A stretch of 64,000 nt of DNA from Flagellimonas spongiicola (GCF_023502425.1 NZ_JAMFMA010000001.1:186001-250000), one strand, 5' to 3'. Shown: positions 46,481 through 55,912, counted from the stretch's first letter. The notes: a model not told the origin generated them from the sequence alone. Numbers and translations are program-made.

Positions 46481-47797
46481 CTATTGTCTACCGTTACCTC
46501 TTCCTCCGCGTGATCTAGATGCACCTGAAGATCGCGAGCCAGAACTTCTGGAACCACTACTTCTGTAGCTGCCTGAACTTCTTGAGCTACCTGAACTTCT
46601 ATACGAACCAGAACTACGGGAACTTCTACTCGGAGCACTGCTTCGGTAAGAACCGGTGCTTCTTCTGGTACTCGAAGAACGACTATAGTTACTTGTTCTA
46701 GGGACTGATCTTCCTGAAGATTGATAGCTTCTAGTACTGCGACCTTGGGTGCGATAACCGGATGAACTTCGTGTTGCATTGCCGCTTCGGTAATTTCGGG
46801 TAGTTCCACTTCTGTAGGCACTGTTGCTTCTGGTTGAAGGAGAAGTGCCATAAGAACGATAATTCCTTGAGCTTCTATAATTTGGTGATGTACGTGTGCT
46901 GCGACTCGTACGGTAGTTTCTATTACGTGTAATCGCATCCGTGCTGGACCTTCGTGCGGTTGTGCCACTGCGATAAGTTCTTGAACTTCTGCCTACTGCG
47001 CTTCGGTTTACATTGGATCGGCCAGTATTGGTTCGGTATCTAGAGGCATAACCACTGCGTCTGGTGTTCAAATTGGATCTTCCTCTAAGTGTAGTACCAG
47101 GAATTACATTACTGGAATAACCTCTTCTACCTCTATTATAGGCATAGCCTCTATTGTAACCTCTTCCCCAGCGATTACCATAGTAGCCTCCCCAGCCCCA
47201 ATTTCCAGCATATCCCCATCCAGGATAGCCCCAGGCACCGCCATAAAAGCCTCCCCAGCCCCAACGATTCCATCTCCAAGGATTGTTCCAGCCCCAGCCC
47301 CAGCCGTAGCCTCCCCAGCCCCAGCCATTCCAGAGCCATGGGTCATTCCATCCCCATCCCCAACCAAGGCCACCCCAGCCCCAATTGTCATAAACGTTGA
47401 TAGAAACGCTGGTAGGATTATCGCCCCAACCAGGATTGCCATTATAAACATTGTTGTTGGCAAAATAATCGGTTTGTTCACCTATTGGTATACTGTCATT
47501 GGTAATTGCACTGCTGTATCCGTCTATATCAGTGAATATCTCATCTTCCAAAATTTCATCATATTCCTGTGCTTTTTGACCAAAATAATCGCCGTAGATA
47601 TCGCTTTCCTGCTGCTCAATTTCAACTGCTTGAGCGTTTTTCTTCTCTACACTTACTACGCGATTACCATTGGAGTAGATGCCATCGTCTTCATAGTATG
47701 ATGCTTGTTGGTAAGATCCACACGAAACTAAAAATAGGGTGGAAACTACCATTGCCGTCAAGGTTTGGAAATTGGGGTGAGGTAAAGACTTTTTCAT
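46481..47797 (-). CDS. W/G- and S/R/Y-rich low-complexity lipoprotein (often misnamed prolyl-tRNA synthetase)
   Basis: A 438-aa protein from the ATG at 47797; the longer frame reaches only a TTG at 47911, inside proS. A lipoprotein signal ends at C26 (MVVSTLFLVSC). Residues about 45-125 are acidic; about 130-225 consist of WGWG/WNDPW-type repeats; the last 200 are Ser, Arg, Tyr and Gly (YRSSGSSRSSGSYRSSG-like). No enzyme fold is visible. Homologues next to proS are sometimes annotated as prolyl-tRNA synthetase by neighbour error; this protein has no synthetase motif. It is probably an envelope-attached, disordered or adhesive protein. It is divergent from proS. Confidence 0.78.
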   Translation of the reverse strand: MKKSLPHPNFQTLTAMVVSTLFLVSCGSYQQASYYEDDGIYSNGNRVVSVEKKNAQAVEIEQQESDIYGDYFGQKAQEYDEILEDEIFTDIDGYSSAITNDSIPIGEQTDYFANNNVYNGNPGWGDNPTSVSINVYDNWGWGGLGWGWGWNDPWLWNGWGWGGYGWGWGWNNPWRWNRWGWGGFYGGAWGYPGWGYAGNWGWGGYYGNRWGRGYNRGYAYNRGRRGYSSNVIPGTTLRGRSNLNTRRSGYASRYRTNTGRSNVNRSAVGRSSRTYRSGTTARRSSTDAITRNRNYRTSRSTRTSPNYRSSRNYRSYGTSPSTRSNSAYRSGTTRNYRSGNATRSSSGYRTQGRSTRSYQSSGRSVPRTSNYSRSSSTRRSTGSYRSSAPSRSSRSSGSYRSSGSSRSSGSYRSSGSRSSGSRSSGASRSRGGRGNGRQ

Positions 47798-47892
47798 CGT
47801 ACAATTTTTATTGTTGAACATACTAAAAATAGTTAGTTTTACCGAACTATTTTTGAGGATTAAGTCACAAGTTTTGTGCCAAACTATTGTAG

Positions 47893-49368
47893 ATGGGTAA
47901 AAAATTAACAAGTCGAAGCGAGGATTATTCTAAATGGTATAATGAACTTGTTGTTAAGGCTGATTTAGCTGAAAATTCAGGTGTAAGGGGATGCATGGTC
48001 ATCAAACCCTATGGTTTTGCAATTTGGGAAAAAATGCAGGCCCAACTGGATAAAATGTTCAAGGAAACGGGGCACGAAAATGCGTATTTCCCTCTTTTTA
48101 TTCCAAAATCATATTTGAGCAAGGAAGCAAGCCATGTTGAAGGTTTTGCGAAGGAATGTGCCGTTGTTACGCATTATCGATTAAAAAATGCAGAAGATGG
48201 AAGTGGGATCGTTGTTGACGAAAACGCCAAATTGGAGGAGGAATTGATAGTACGACCAACATCTGAGACCATAATTTGGGATACTTATAGAAAATGGGTA
48301 CAATCTTACCGGGATTTGCCAATATTGGTCAACCAATGGGCCAATGTGGTCCGTTGGGAGATGCGAACCCGTTTATTTCTTCGTACTGCGGAATTTTTAT
48401 GGCAGGAAGGTCATACGGCCCATGCAACTGAAAAAGAAGCACTTGAAGAGGCGGAGCAAATGATGCATGTCTATGCGGAATTTGTGGAAAATTATATGGG
48501 TGTTCCGGTCATTAAGGGAACCAAAACAGAAAGCGAGCGTTTTGCTGGTGCCGTAGAAACCTATTGTATTGAAGCGTTGATGCAAGATGGAAAGGCGCTT
48601 CAGGCTGGTACTTCTCACTTCTTAGGTCAAAATTTTGCAAAGGCTTTTGACGTGAAATTTGCCAATAGAGAAGGTAAACAAGAATATGTTTGGGCTACAT
48701 CCTGGGGTGTTTCTACAAGACTTATGGGTGCCTTGGTAATGACTCATAGTGATGACAATGGCTTGGTGTTGCCACCAAATTTGGCACCAATTCAAGTAGT
48801 TATTGTACCTATATATAAAGGATTGGAACAATTGGATGCTATTTCTGAAAAAGTTGATCCTTTGGTAAAAGAACTGCGTGCTAAGGGAATTTCGGTTAAA
48901 TACGATAAGCGGGATACGCACAAACCAGGTTTTAAATTCAATGAATATGAGCTAAAAGGTGTGCCGGTACGATTGGCTGTAGGTCAGCGTGATTTGGAAA
49001 ATGGAACATTCGAAGTTGCAAGACGGGATACCTTGGAAAAAGAATCTGTTAAAGCTGATGAGGTTATTGAAAAGATTGAAACCTTGATGAAGGATATCCA
49101 AGAAAATATTTTCAAAAAGGCATTGGATTTCCGTGAGGAGCGCATCACTATGGTTGATACGTACGAAGAATTCAAAAAAGTAATTGAAGAAAAAGGTGGA
49201 TTTGTATCAGCGCATTGGGATGGAACTACGGCTACTGAAGACAAGATAAAAGAGGAAACAAAAGCCACGATTCGATGTATCCCTTTGAATGCTGAATTAG
49301 AGGAGGGTAGGTGCATGGTGACAGGAAATTCGTCGACCCAAAGAGTGTTATTTGCGAAGGCGTACTAA
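47893..49368 (+). CDS. proS: Prolyl-tRNA synthetase, archaeal/eukaryal type
   Basis: A 491-aa class II synthetase of the ProS type 3 form: no editing domain is inserted, and the chain ends in the conserved C-terminal Tyr ([11 protein letters not shown]). Motifs include motif 1 around [17 protein letters not shown], motif 2 with [20 protein letters not shown], motif 3 near [18 protein letters not shown], the anticodon-binding domain ([26 protein letters not shown]) and the C-terminal zinc-like domain. It charges tRNA-Pro. The ATG at 47893 fits [20 protein letters not shown]. Two tRNA-Glu genes follow. Confidence 0.97.
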   Translation: MGKKLTSRSEDYSKWYNELVVKADLAENSGVRGCMVIKPYGFAIWEKMQAQLDKMFKETGHENAYFPLFIPKSYLSKEASHVEGFAKECAVVTHYRLKNAEDGSGIVVDENAKLEEELIVRPTSETIIWDTYRKWVQSYRDLPILVNQWANVVRWEMRTRLFLRTAEFLWQEGHTAHATEKEALEEAEQMMHVYAEFVENYMGVPVIKGTKTESERFAGAVETYCIEALMQDGKALQAGTSHFLGQNFAKAFDVKFANREGKQEYVWATSWGVSTRLMGALVMTHSDDNGLVLPPNLAPIQVVIVPIYKGLEQLDAISEKVDPLVKELRAKGISVKYDKRDTHKPGFKFNEYELKGVPVRLAVGQRDLENGTFEVARRDTLEKESVKADEVIEKIETLMKDIQENIFKKALDFREERITMVDTYEEFKKVIEEKGGFVSAHWDGTTATEDKIKEETKATIRCIPLNAELEEGRCMVTGNSSTQRVLFAKAY

Positions 49369-49395
49369 CAGGATTAAAAAATTAAAAAAATACTG

Positions 49396-49425
49396 TTGCA
49401 AGACTTAAAAATAGTTGTATTTTTG
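49396..49425 (+). promoter_or_regulatory. Promoter of the tRNA-Glu pair
   Basis: TTG at 49396-49398, 19 bases, then TATTTTTG at 49418-49425 (followed by C): a complete Bacteroidota -33/-7 promoter, about 60 bases before the first tRNA-Glu. Confidence 0.75.
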
Positions 49426-49485
49426 CACCCGCCTGAATGACTTTTGGTTACGGATTTTAATCAGGCAAAGGTTCTAAAAACTTTT

Positions 49486-49557
49486 GGCCCGTTCGTCTAG
49501 GGGTTAGGACGCCAGGTTTTCATCCTGGTAACAGGGGTTCGATTCCCCTACGGGCTA
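49486..49557 (+). tRNA. tRNA-Glu (anticodon TTC), copy 1
   Basis: A 72-base cloverleaf: acceptor GGCCCGT pairs with ACGGGCT (G1-U72 wobble), D-arm GTCTAGGGGTTAGGAC, anticodon arm CCAGG-TTTTCAT-CCTGG with TTC anticodon, T-arm AGGGG-TTCGATT-CCCCT, discriminator A. The CCA end is not encoded. It decodes GAA and GAG. Confidence 0.96.
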
Positions 49558-49601
49558 CTACAGGTTAAGTGTTAAGCACTTCCTATGTTCAAATGCATTT
49601 T

Positions 49602-49673
49602 GGCCCGTTCGTCTAGGGGTTAGGACGCCAGGTTTTCATCCTGGTAACAGGGGTTCGATTCCCCTACGGGCTA
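49602..49673 (+). tRNA. tRNA-Glu (anticodon TTC), copy 2
   Basis: Identical over 72 bases to the copy at 49486, with a 44-base spacer between them that has no sequence similarity to the other flanks. It has no separate promoter, so the two are probably processed from one transcript, possibly continuing into rpsT. CCA is not encoded. Confidence 0.96.
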
Positions 49674-49735
49674 CTTAAGAAAATTAGTTAAGAGAAGTAT
49701 AGAATTACTTTTCAAAAGAAAAATAAATTAGGATA

Positions 49736-49987
49736 ATGGCAAATCATAAGTCAGCATTAAAAAGAATCAGAAGAAACGAAGCAGTACGTTTGCGCAATAG
49801 ATATCAGCACAAAACGGTTCGTAACGCAATTAAAAAATTGCGTAATGAGGAGGATAAAAAAGCTGCTGAAGCACTTCTTCCTACCGTTGTTGGTATGATT
49901 GATAAATTGGCCAAGCGCAATATCATACACAATAACAAGGCTGCAAACCTAAAGAGCAAATTGATGACTAAGGTTGCTGCAATGTAA
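49736..49987 (+). CDS. rpsT: 30S ribosomal protein S20
   Basis: An 83-aa, very basic protein of the right length for S20: it starts [20 protein letters not shown] and ends [15 protein letters not shown], the typical three-helix bundle that binds 16S rRNA. It follows the tRNA-Glu pair by 62 bases with no obvious promoter of its own and is closed by an intrinsic terminator. In some bacteria S20 represses its own translation; nothing here shows this. Confidence 0.97.
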   Translation: MANHKSALKRIRRNEAVRLRNRYQHKTVRNAIKKLRNEEDKKAAEALLPTVVGMIDKLAKRNIIHNNKAANLKSKLMTKVAAM

Positions 49988-50011
49988 TTGGTAGTTATTT
50001 AAAATATTTAG

Positions 50012-50038
50012 AACGCTCCTGAAAAGGGGCGTTTTTTT
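50012..50038 (+). terminator. Intrinsic terminator of rpsT
   Basis: AACGCTCCT (50012-50020), loop GAAA, AGGGGCGTT (50025-50033), then TTTTT: a 9-bp stem with one G-T pair and a GNRA-like loop. Its T-run touches the stop codon of the convergent LruC gene at 50037. Confidence 0.9.
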
Positions 50039-51947
50039 ATTGCCGTAATTTTGAGAAATTACGATACCCTGGAAAATTCTTATACCAGTTTTTCCTTGTA
50101 GTTCCCCCGGAACGACCCCACTCTTCAAAATACAAATAGCCTTCATTAATGGGTTCTTTTTCTATTAGTAATGGAAAGGATTCCACCACATTTATGGCCC
50201 ATGGTAAACCATTGTCTGTGGCGTAATTGCCATCGGTATCAGCATTATTCCCTTCAACTAAAGGTAGTGCATTACCCAATGAAGTAGGGGAGTGATCCAA
50301 AAGATGGATTTCTTTTTCGCGGTCTCCATTGGCTACTAAAAATGGATTAAATGGCGCTTCTGCCAAAGAACTGGGTTGTATTGGACTTATGAGTTCAATA
50401 TTGATTTGGTTTTCTTGGTTAACCAAAATAGAATGGTCATCAAAAAGAGGAATAACTGCATGGTTTTGCCCGAGTTCAACTCCGTTGGCGTCCAAACTAA
50501 AAACTTCCCCTTCTAAACTTTGACCTGTTACATTAAATACATTATTTGGGTCCAGACCGCCAATTTCAAAAGCCAAACTGTTGACAAACCCAGCTCCATC
50601 CGAGGTAACGATGTAATCGATATCTAGGGCAACAATATCACCATTTGTGTTTAGGAACCTAGTAATGGAATAATCAATGGAAGTGTCATTAAAATCCCAA
50701 TCACCTCTAAAAGGCCATAAATCTTCAAATACCAACGAAGCCGTATTGTCTTTGGCGGGATAGGTTATGGAATATGCCCTTGTGGGATCTGTTGGAAATT
50801 CATCAACAGAGTCGACTGCACCATCTCCATCCTGATCATTACAGATTTCGACTTCGGTAAAGGTGAACCAATTGGAATCATTTTGAACGTTGATTTCTGG
50901 TTCGTCTATTCTGCGCCAAACTATTTTATTAAAGGTTCCTGAGGTGGCGGAAATCAAAATCGTACCATATCCATCTCTATAGTACCTACCTCTTGTTCTA
51001 GGTTGTACATCCCGTAAAATTCGCTGGGATTCATTGTATTCCAATTCCCTTCCTCCAGATATAAGGGTTTCGGTATGTTGCGTACCAACGAAATGATATC
51101 TTGAAGCGTCCACACTTCGCACATGCATTAAAATATGCTGTACTGGTGTATCGAAATCCATCTCGAATTCAACGTATCCTGATGGATTATTGTTCGTGTC
51201 AATTTTGGAACTAATCCAAAAGTTAAAGCCGTAAAAACTGTAAATAGGAGGGGCAAATCCAGCGCCAGCCAATGAGAATCGATTTTTGAATTCCGCACCA
51301 TCAAAATCTGTCGCTCTAATGATTGCCGTAGCTCCATTTCTTGGAAATTGAATGTTTGAAATCGTATGCACGCCAGGATCATCCAGCGTTACAATATTGC
51401 CCATGTTTATGTAGGAACGTTGTCCAAAAACGTTTGCGCAATCTAAGTTGCTCTTTTCGGAATTTATTGATTGGAGGATGTTTGATTTTCCACTACTACC
51501 ATTGAAGGTGTACGAAGCCATGTTTTGTTCTATGGGAATCGTAATGTCAACAATTGCCGCGTTGGTTTTCCTTACCAAGAACAACTCTTCTACATAGGCG
51601 GGAATGGAAACATCTTCAAGTATGGAACCATTTAAAGTGGGTCTTTCCAATAGTTTATCATCTAGGGGACCTACGATACTGTCTAATTGTTGGGTTAAGT
51701 CTTCCGTAACAGGATAAACTTCATAAACAACGTTAGCCGTATCGTCAAAAATACTTAGGCGCACAGTGGTCTCTGTGCTGAAATCAAATTCTTCAGGGAA
51801 TTTTAGTTCTGCCAATACAGGGTCTTCTACCTGAGTTGAATCATTTTCTAAGGATTCCAGGTAATTGTTGTATTTCTGTTCAAGACAGCTTTGAACCGAA
51901 ACTGCAACAGTAATCAGTACTATGTATTTAAAAAATGAGGCCCTCAT
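50037..51947 (-). CDS. LruC-domain lipoprotein (paralog 1)
   Basis: A 636-aa protein with a lipoprotein signal (MRASFFKYIVLITVAVSVQSC, C21 as lipidation site). An N-terminal beta region (FPEEFDFSTETTVRLSIFDD) is followed by a central part of about 200 residues with a possible lectin-like fold, a Ca-binding thrombospondin-3-like stretch (QDGDGAVDSVDEFPTDPTRA) and the LruC domain (LVFEDLWPFRGDWDFNDTSI; IVTSDGAGFVNSLAFEIGG; SLDANGVELGQNHAVIPLFD; GDREKEIHLLDHSPTSLGNA). LruC is named after Leptospira surface proteins; the role in Bacteroidota is unknown. A paralog lies just upstream at 52153. Confidence 0.87.
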   Translation of the reverse strand: MRASFFKYIVLITVAVSVQSCLEQKYNNYLESLENDSTQVEDPVLAELKFPEEFDFSTETTVRLSIFDDTANVVYEVYPVTEDLTQQLDSIVGPLDDKLLERPTLNGSILEDVSIPAYVEELFLVRKTNAAIVDITIPIEQNMASYTFNGSSGKSNILQSINSEKSNLDCANVFGQRSYINMGNIVTLDDPGVHTISNIQFPRNGATAIIRATDFDGAEFKNRFSLAGAGFAPPIYSFYGFNFWISSKIDTNNNPSGYVEFEMDFDTPVQHILMHVRSVDASRYHFVGTQHTETLISGGRELEYNESQRILRDVQPRTRGRYYRDGYGTILISATSGTFNKIVWRRIDEPEINVQNDSNWFTFTEVEICNDQDGDGAVDSVDEFPTDPTRAYSITYPAKDNTASLVFEDLWPFRGDWDFNDTSIDYSITRFLNTNGDIVALDIDYIVTSDGAGFVNSLAFEIGGLDPNNVFNVTGQSLEGEVFSLDANGVELGQNHAVIPLFDDHSILVNQENQINIELISPIQPSSLAEAPFNPFLVANGDREKEIHLLDHSPTSLGNALPLVEGNNADTDGNYATDNGLPWAINVVESFPLLIEKEPINEGYLYFEEWGRSGGTTRKNWYKNFPGYRNFSKLRQ

Positions 51948-52102
51948 ATATCGCTCACTTGTAATTAAATGAACGAAAAAACCTACAAAATGAATGATTT
52001 AATCGATGAAATACAGCACAAAGTTGTAAAATGAGTTAAAGCTGTTGTGTGGGCTTAAAAGTTGTTCTAAGTGCCGCTCTGAGTTTGGAAGTGTATAGCA
52101 TC

Positions 52103-52132
52103 AAAAAGCCCTTCATTAGAAGGGCTTTTTTT
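52103..52132. terminator. Terminator between the two LruC genes
   Basis: AAAAAGCCCTTC (52103-52114), loop ATTA, GAAGGGCTTTTT (52119-52130), with more T beyond. On the minus strand it lies 20 bases after the stop of the gene at 52153, so the two LruC genes are separate transcription units. Confidence 0.88.
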
Positions 52133-52152
52133 GTTAAACACGAAATTAAAAC

Positions 52153-54240
52153 CTATTTCAAATCACTCTCATTTCTATATCCTTCATTGTCTTTATACCA
52201 ATCTTGGAACAATACCCCACCTGATGTTGCCCATTGGTTAAAGAAGTTATATGCTCTGTTTACAGGTACTCTTTCTCTTGGCACCTTGAAATCGTGTACA
52301 ATATTGATACCCCATGGCAATCCAGAATCTGTTTGGAAGTTCCCGTCCAAATCCTGATTATTACCTTCTATGGAGGTGTTGTTCACTCCTAAACTCGTTC
52401 TGAAGCGGTTTGGTAAATGAATTTCCCTACCTCTGTCACCTGCTACAATTAGGAATGGATTAAATGGTGCCAAACCTAACTGGAGTGTTGTAATTGGTGT
52501 GCTGAATTTTACGGATACCGTATTGGCAACATCTACAATGGCCTCATGGTTGTCAAATAGTATAACCACGGCCCTGGATTGATTTTCTTCAGTACCGTTG
52601 GATGCAGTATTGATATAGTTTTCTGTAATAATACTACCAGTCACGGACTCAATCAAACTTGGGGCGATACTTTCCATTTCCAAGCCAAAACCGTTCATAA
52701 GACCTGCGCCATCAGAGGTAACCTGAAAGTGAATATCCAGCTGAACCACCATATTATCCGCATTGAGTACGGCAACAAATCTGTAGTTGACTGCTGTATC
52801 ATTAAAGTCATAATCTCCTTGAAATGGCCATAAATCTTCAAACGCTACGGTTCCCCATCCGTATTTACTGGGCGTAAACTGTTCAAAGGCTTTGTCCGCG
52901 TCTTCAGGGTATTCATCATCGGTGTCGATAATGCCATCACCATCAGTATCTGGAACCTGTACGTTTTCAGTTACAGTATAGGTGGTTAAATCGTTTATTG
53001 TCCTTCCAAAATTTACTCCTGAAGTGGAATTAGGGCCAAAAATATACTCCCATCCGCCGGTTACCGTATCCATGATTATCAAATCCGAACTACCACCATT
53101 ACTGGCTAACCAAAGCTCATTATTGGAATCAAATGTCATTGAGGTTGGCGTAAATGGTAAGTTATCAGCACTGATTCTGGTTGCTTGATATACATTGTTG
53201 CTATCCAAATCCAATCGATATAAACCGCCAAAACTACTTAGAAACAAGGTTCCATCAGGGGCAAACGCTAAATCTCCCCCATTGGTTACATCCAAATTAT
53301 TGATATTCCAAGTTGAAAGCGTGTTGGCATTAGTAGGATCAATGGTATAAACTTTGGCGTTGTTGCCGGAAAAATATAGTAATCCATCATTGTCGTTATA
53401 GTCCAGACGTGGACCACCCATTCCAACATTTCCTACAATTGACCATGAATCATTGACCATATCATAACGCATTAAAGGATGTGGATTGTTTCTACCAATA
53501 GAATATAAATACATGTTGGCATGATCAATTGCAGCCGTCCAACTTCCTTGAGGCATAGCTGCCAATTCGGTTAAATTACCATCCAAGGGGTTTACATTGA
53601 ACAACTGTCCTGAACCATTAACACAGAATAGCGTATCTATGTCCACATTTCTCGCACTGAGCCTTTTTGTGGCAAGTTGCGATTTAAACTTGCTTACCTC
53701 TGCAGCTCGAATTTTTCCACTAGTATCTGTAAAGGTATATGTGACTTCTCCTTGGTTTATATCCAAAATTTCTGAAGTAAAGGAGCTGCCATCTTTGCGT
53801 CTTAAGTATAGTTGTGAATAGTATTTTGGCGTCATGATGGTATGCTGAAGCTGCCCATTGGAAGGCGAACCGGTAAATAGTATTTGGTTTAGCTCATCCG
53901 TTTCAAATACCATTTCCGTATCGGATTCCCCAGCGTCATTAGTTACGGCAATAGAGGTATTTTCATATTGGGTATTGTTGTATGCATATACCGTATAAAT
54001 CGCCCCTGGTGTATTGTCGTTGATGGTAATGGTTACTGTTTCAGAAGTTTCAAAGTTGAAATCTTCTGGAATGACCAAATTCACAATTGCCGTTTCGTCG
54101 AATTCCTCTTCCACTTCTTCTTGTTCTTCTTCTTGAGTGGTTTCCTCCGCTATTTCATCCAAACTGTCTTTGACACATGACGTCTGGAATAAAATGAAAA
54201 TGAGGCTTAATGTACCTAGTAGAAATTGAGACTTTTTCAT
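52153..54240 (-). CDS. LruC-domain lipoprotein with propeller-like central region (paralog 2)
   Basis: A 695-aa protein from the ATG at 54240, where a lipoprotein signal begins (MKKSQFLLGTLSLIFILFQTSC, C22). A Glu-rich linker (EEIAEETTQEEEQEEVEEEF) and the N-terminal beta region shared with the paralog (IPEDFNFETSETVTITIND) come first. The middle (about 190-450) has WD/kelch-like repeats such as GSWTAAIDHANMYLYSIGRN and GGDLAFAPDGTLFLSSFGGL, unlike the paralog. Then follow DTDGDGIIDTDDEYPEDADK and the LruC domain (VAFEDLWPFQGDYDFNDTAV; GDRGREIHLPNRFRTSLG). A Ca-dependent surface protein is inferred. Confidence 0.87.
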   Translation of the reverse strand: MKKSQFLLGTLSLIFILFQTSCVKDSLDEIAEETTQEEEQEEVEEEFDETAIVNLVIPEDFNFETSETVTITINDNTPGAIYTVYAYNNTQYENTSIAVTNDAGESDTEMVFETDELNQILFTGSPSNGQLQHTIMTPKYYSQLYLRRKDGSSFTSEILDINQGEVTYTFTDTSGKIRAAEVSKFKSQLATKRLSARNVDIDTLFCVNGSGQLFNVNPLDGNLTELAAMPQGSWTAAIDHANMYLYSIGRNNPHPLMRYDMVNDSWSIVGNVGMGGPRLDYNDNDGLLYFSGNNAKVYTIDPTNANTLSTWNINNLDVTNGGDLAFAPDGTLFLSSFGGLYRLDLDSNNVYQATRISADNLPFTPTSMTFDSNNELWLASNGGSSDLIIMDTVTGGWEYIFGPNSTSGVNFGRTINDLTTYTVTENVQVPDTDGDGIIDTDDEYPEDADKAFEQFTPSKYGWGTVAFEDLWPFQGDYDFNDTAVNYRFVAVLNADNMVVQLDIHFQVTSDGAGLMNGFGLEMESIAPSLIESVTGSIITENYINTASNGTEENQSRAVVILFDNHEAIVDVANTVSVKFSTPITTLQLGLAPFNPFLIVAGDRGREIHLPNRFRTSLGVNNTSIEGNNQDLDGNFQTDSGLPWGINIVHDFKVPRERVPVNRAYNFFNQWATSGGVLFQDWYKDNEGYRNESDLK

Positions 54241-54474
54241 CACTAATGGATTTAGAGATTGAGTTCTTTTTGAGATTAAAATTATGGGCAAGCCAATAGC
54301 TTTTGCCCTGATTTTAGATGGAATTCCCTAATCTATCGGTGAATGGTTTATACACTTCGATGAAGGAACCTATACATAATCTGTCACAAAAAGAACGAAA
54401 AAACCTACAAAAACATGAAATGGATCGTTGAAGTACCGCTCAAAGTTGTAAAACCTTAAATTCTTGTGGTGAGA

Positions 54475-55164
54475 TTACCTGAAGGCCTTTCTTTGACCTA
54501 ATAAGAAGCCAATAATGAAGAGGGCGTACATGACCACAATGAGAATCATCAGAAGATGGTGTAAGTTATACATGGTGTATATGCGGGGGGCATCATAGGC
54601 TGCTATAAAAATAAAAGGGAAGAAAATGTGGAAAATTGCCAAGCCCCAGCTTATCCAAAACAGTAAGTTTCTTTTTTGAGGGTATGGGTTATCCTCTGCC
54701 TTCTTTTCTTTGAAGTACATCCAGATGGCCATTAAAAGCACCAAGGACGCAACTAGGTCAGCATAATACAGGTTAACATGAAATGGATCTTGAAAAAAAA
54801 GACTGACTACGTAGCTTGATGCACTTAGCAAGCTGCCATATTTTAACCATTTTCTGTGAACCGGATTTTTGAGGACCTTCCAATAGATATAATAAAAGAA
54901 TAGGAAGGATATAACTGAATAGATATTGTAGATTATTACATTGTGCCAGGTATATCTAGAATCTGAGAAGAACTGGAATTCTTCATAATTCTTGACAAAA
55001 TATCCAAGTAATTCAGTCATGAAGGTATACATGATGAATACTGGGAAAAACCTGAGAACGGTATCAAAATAAGACCTGTACCTGTACATGGCAATAAACC
55101 ATGTTAGCAGGTACAGGACAATGTTGTAGTTATCCGTCAAGAAATTTTTGAGTTCCGGCGACAT
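54475..55164 (-). CDS. Seven-TM-like membrane protein of unknown function
   Basis: A 229-aa protein with about seven hydrophobic segments (near 15-30, 37-55, 75-97, 105-122, 130-148, 163-187 and 200-222) joined by short loops. Its aromatic, Tyr- and Phe-rich TM segments (YNIYSVISFLFFYYIYW; FFPFIFIAAYDAPRIYTMYN) resemble Bacteroidota integral-membrane proteins of unknown role, sometimes found near sensor kinases. There is no kinase here; a lipoprotein gene lies four bases upstream on the same strand. Function cannot be assigned. Confidence 0.75.
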   Translation of the reverse strand: MSPELKNFLTDNYNIVLYLLTWFIAMYRYRSYFDTVLRFFPVFIMYTFMTELLGYFVKNYEEFQFFSDSRYTWHNVIIYNIYSVISFLFFYYIYWKVLKNPVHRKWLKYGSLLSASSYVVSLFFQDPFHVNLYYADLVASLVLLMAIWMYFKEKKAEDNPYPQKRNLLFWISWGLAIFHIFFPFIFIAAYDAPRIYTMYNLHHLLMILIVVMYALFIIGFLLGQRKAFR

Positions 55165-55168
55165 TCAA

Positions 55169-55834
55169 TTAAAAGTCTGGGTTTGGTGGAGGGCCTGATT
55201 GCCCACGGTTCAAGTTAAGGCTTTGACCACCTTGCATTGCAGGTGCTGAAAAATTAGGGGCGAAACTTGCGACCGCTTTCTCTGTTTTAATATTAGTTCC
55301 CCCAATTCCTTGTGCGCCAACTGCATCCTTAATCAGTTTGGCTTTACCATCTTCTCCAATATAAAACCCGTATTCCTCCCCATCTACTTTCATAGTTGGC
55401 ACGAAGAATAAAGAATTTTGCCTTGGGTGGACTATTTTGTCGCCATTAGGAAAATCCTCCTTGTCCGGATAATTTGCGAAATATAAACGAAGTGAGGAGA
55501 TGTCCACATTGGCTTCTTTGGCTTCTTGTTCAATAAAAGCCATGTATTGTTTCATCGTGGCATAGTCAAAAGCGGAGAACCTCGCTTCTTCAAAACCATC
55601 GCCACGTTGTGCTTCAAACTCTTTAATGATACCTACTCTATTTTCAGTGTAATTGTCGTATAGGGATTTTGACTCTTCCAAAGAAATAATACCTTCAGGT
55701 GGTTTTACCTTTTCTTGCTTTTCTGCGGGGGCTATTTGAGTTTCCTCTACTTTTTTGGGTTGTTGCTGGCAGGCACCTAGACACAACAATAGGCTTGCCA
55801 ATACTGGAAAAGTAATTTGTCTGTAATTTTTCAT
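55169..55834 (-). CDS. Orphan lipoprotein paired with the 7-TM protein
   Basis: A 221-aa protein with a lipoprotein signal (MKNYRQITFPVLASLLLCLG followed by AC, C22). The mature part opens with a charged Pro/Lys/Glu linker, then a helical region (ISLEESKSLYDNYTENRVGI, MKQYMAFIEQEAKEANVDIS) and a strand-rich segment (LRLYFANYPDKEDFPNGDKI; SLFFVPTMKVDGEEYGFYIG), and ends in a Gly/Pro-rich tail. I recognise no family. It sits four bases upstream of the membrane-protein gene on the same strand, so a two-gene operon and a joint role are likely (inference). Confidence 0.75.
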   Translation of the reverse strand: MKNYRQITFPVLASLLLCLGACQQQPKKVEETQIAPAEKQEKVKPPEGIISLEESKSLYDNYTENRVGIIKEFEAQRGDGFEEARFSAFDYATMKQYMAFIEQEAKEANVDISSLRLYFANYPDKEDFPNGDKIVHPRQNSLFFVPTMKVDGEEYGFYIGEDGKAKLIKDAVGAQGIGGTNIKTEKAVASFAPNFSAPAMQGGQSLNLNRGQSGPPPNPDF

Positions 55835-55912
55835 TTGTAAGGATATTAAAGTGTTTTTAGTATGAGGAAACTTTATTAAAGATATGTTTTTTCCCTATAA
55901 ATCTTAACAAAA

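Noticed and set aside
46465..46968. A 167-aa reading frame overlapping the 3' half of the S/R-rich lipoprotein gene on the same strand
   Set aside because: It is an out-of-frame shadow of repetitive Ser/Arg codons, with strange composition and no start context.
47104..47481. A 125-aa out-of-frame reading in the W/G repeat region
   Set aside because: It is made by the GGN-TGG repeat in another frame; the lipoprotein frame has signal peptide and coherent domains.
46481..47797. Prolyl-tRNA synthetase label for the gene next to proS
   Set aside because: No class II synthetase motifs; the real proS is the adjacent gene at 47893.
49486..49673. Direct repeat of 72 bases with a 44-base spacer, a possible two-unit repeat array
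   Set aside because: Both units fold as tRNA-Glu; this is a tRNA duplication, not a CRISPR array.
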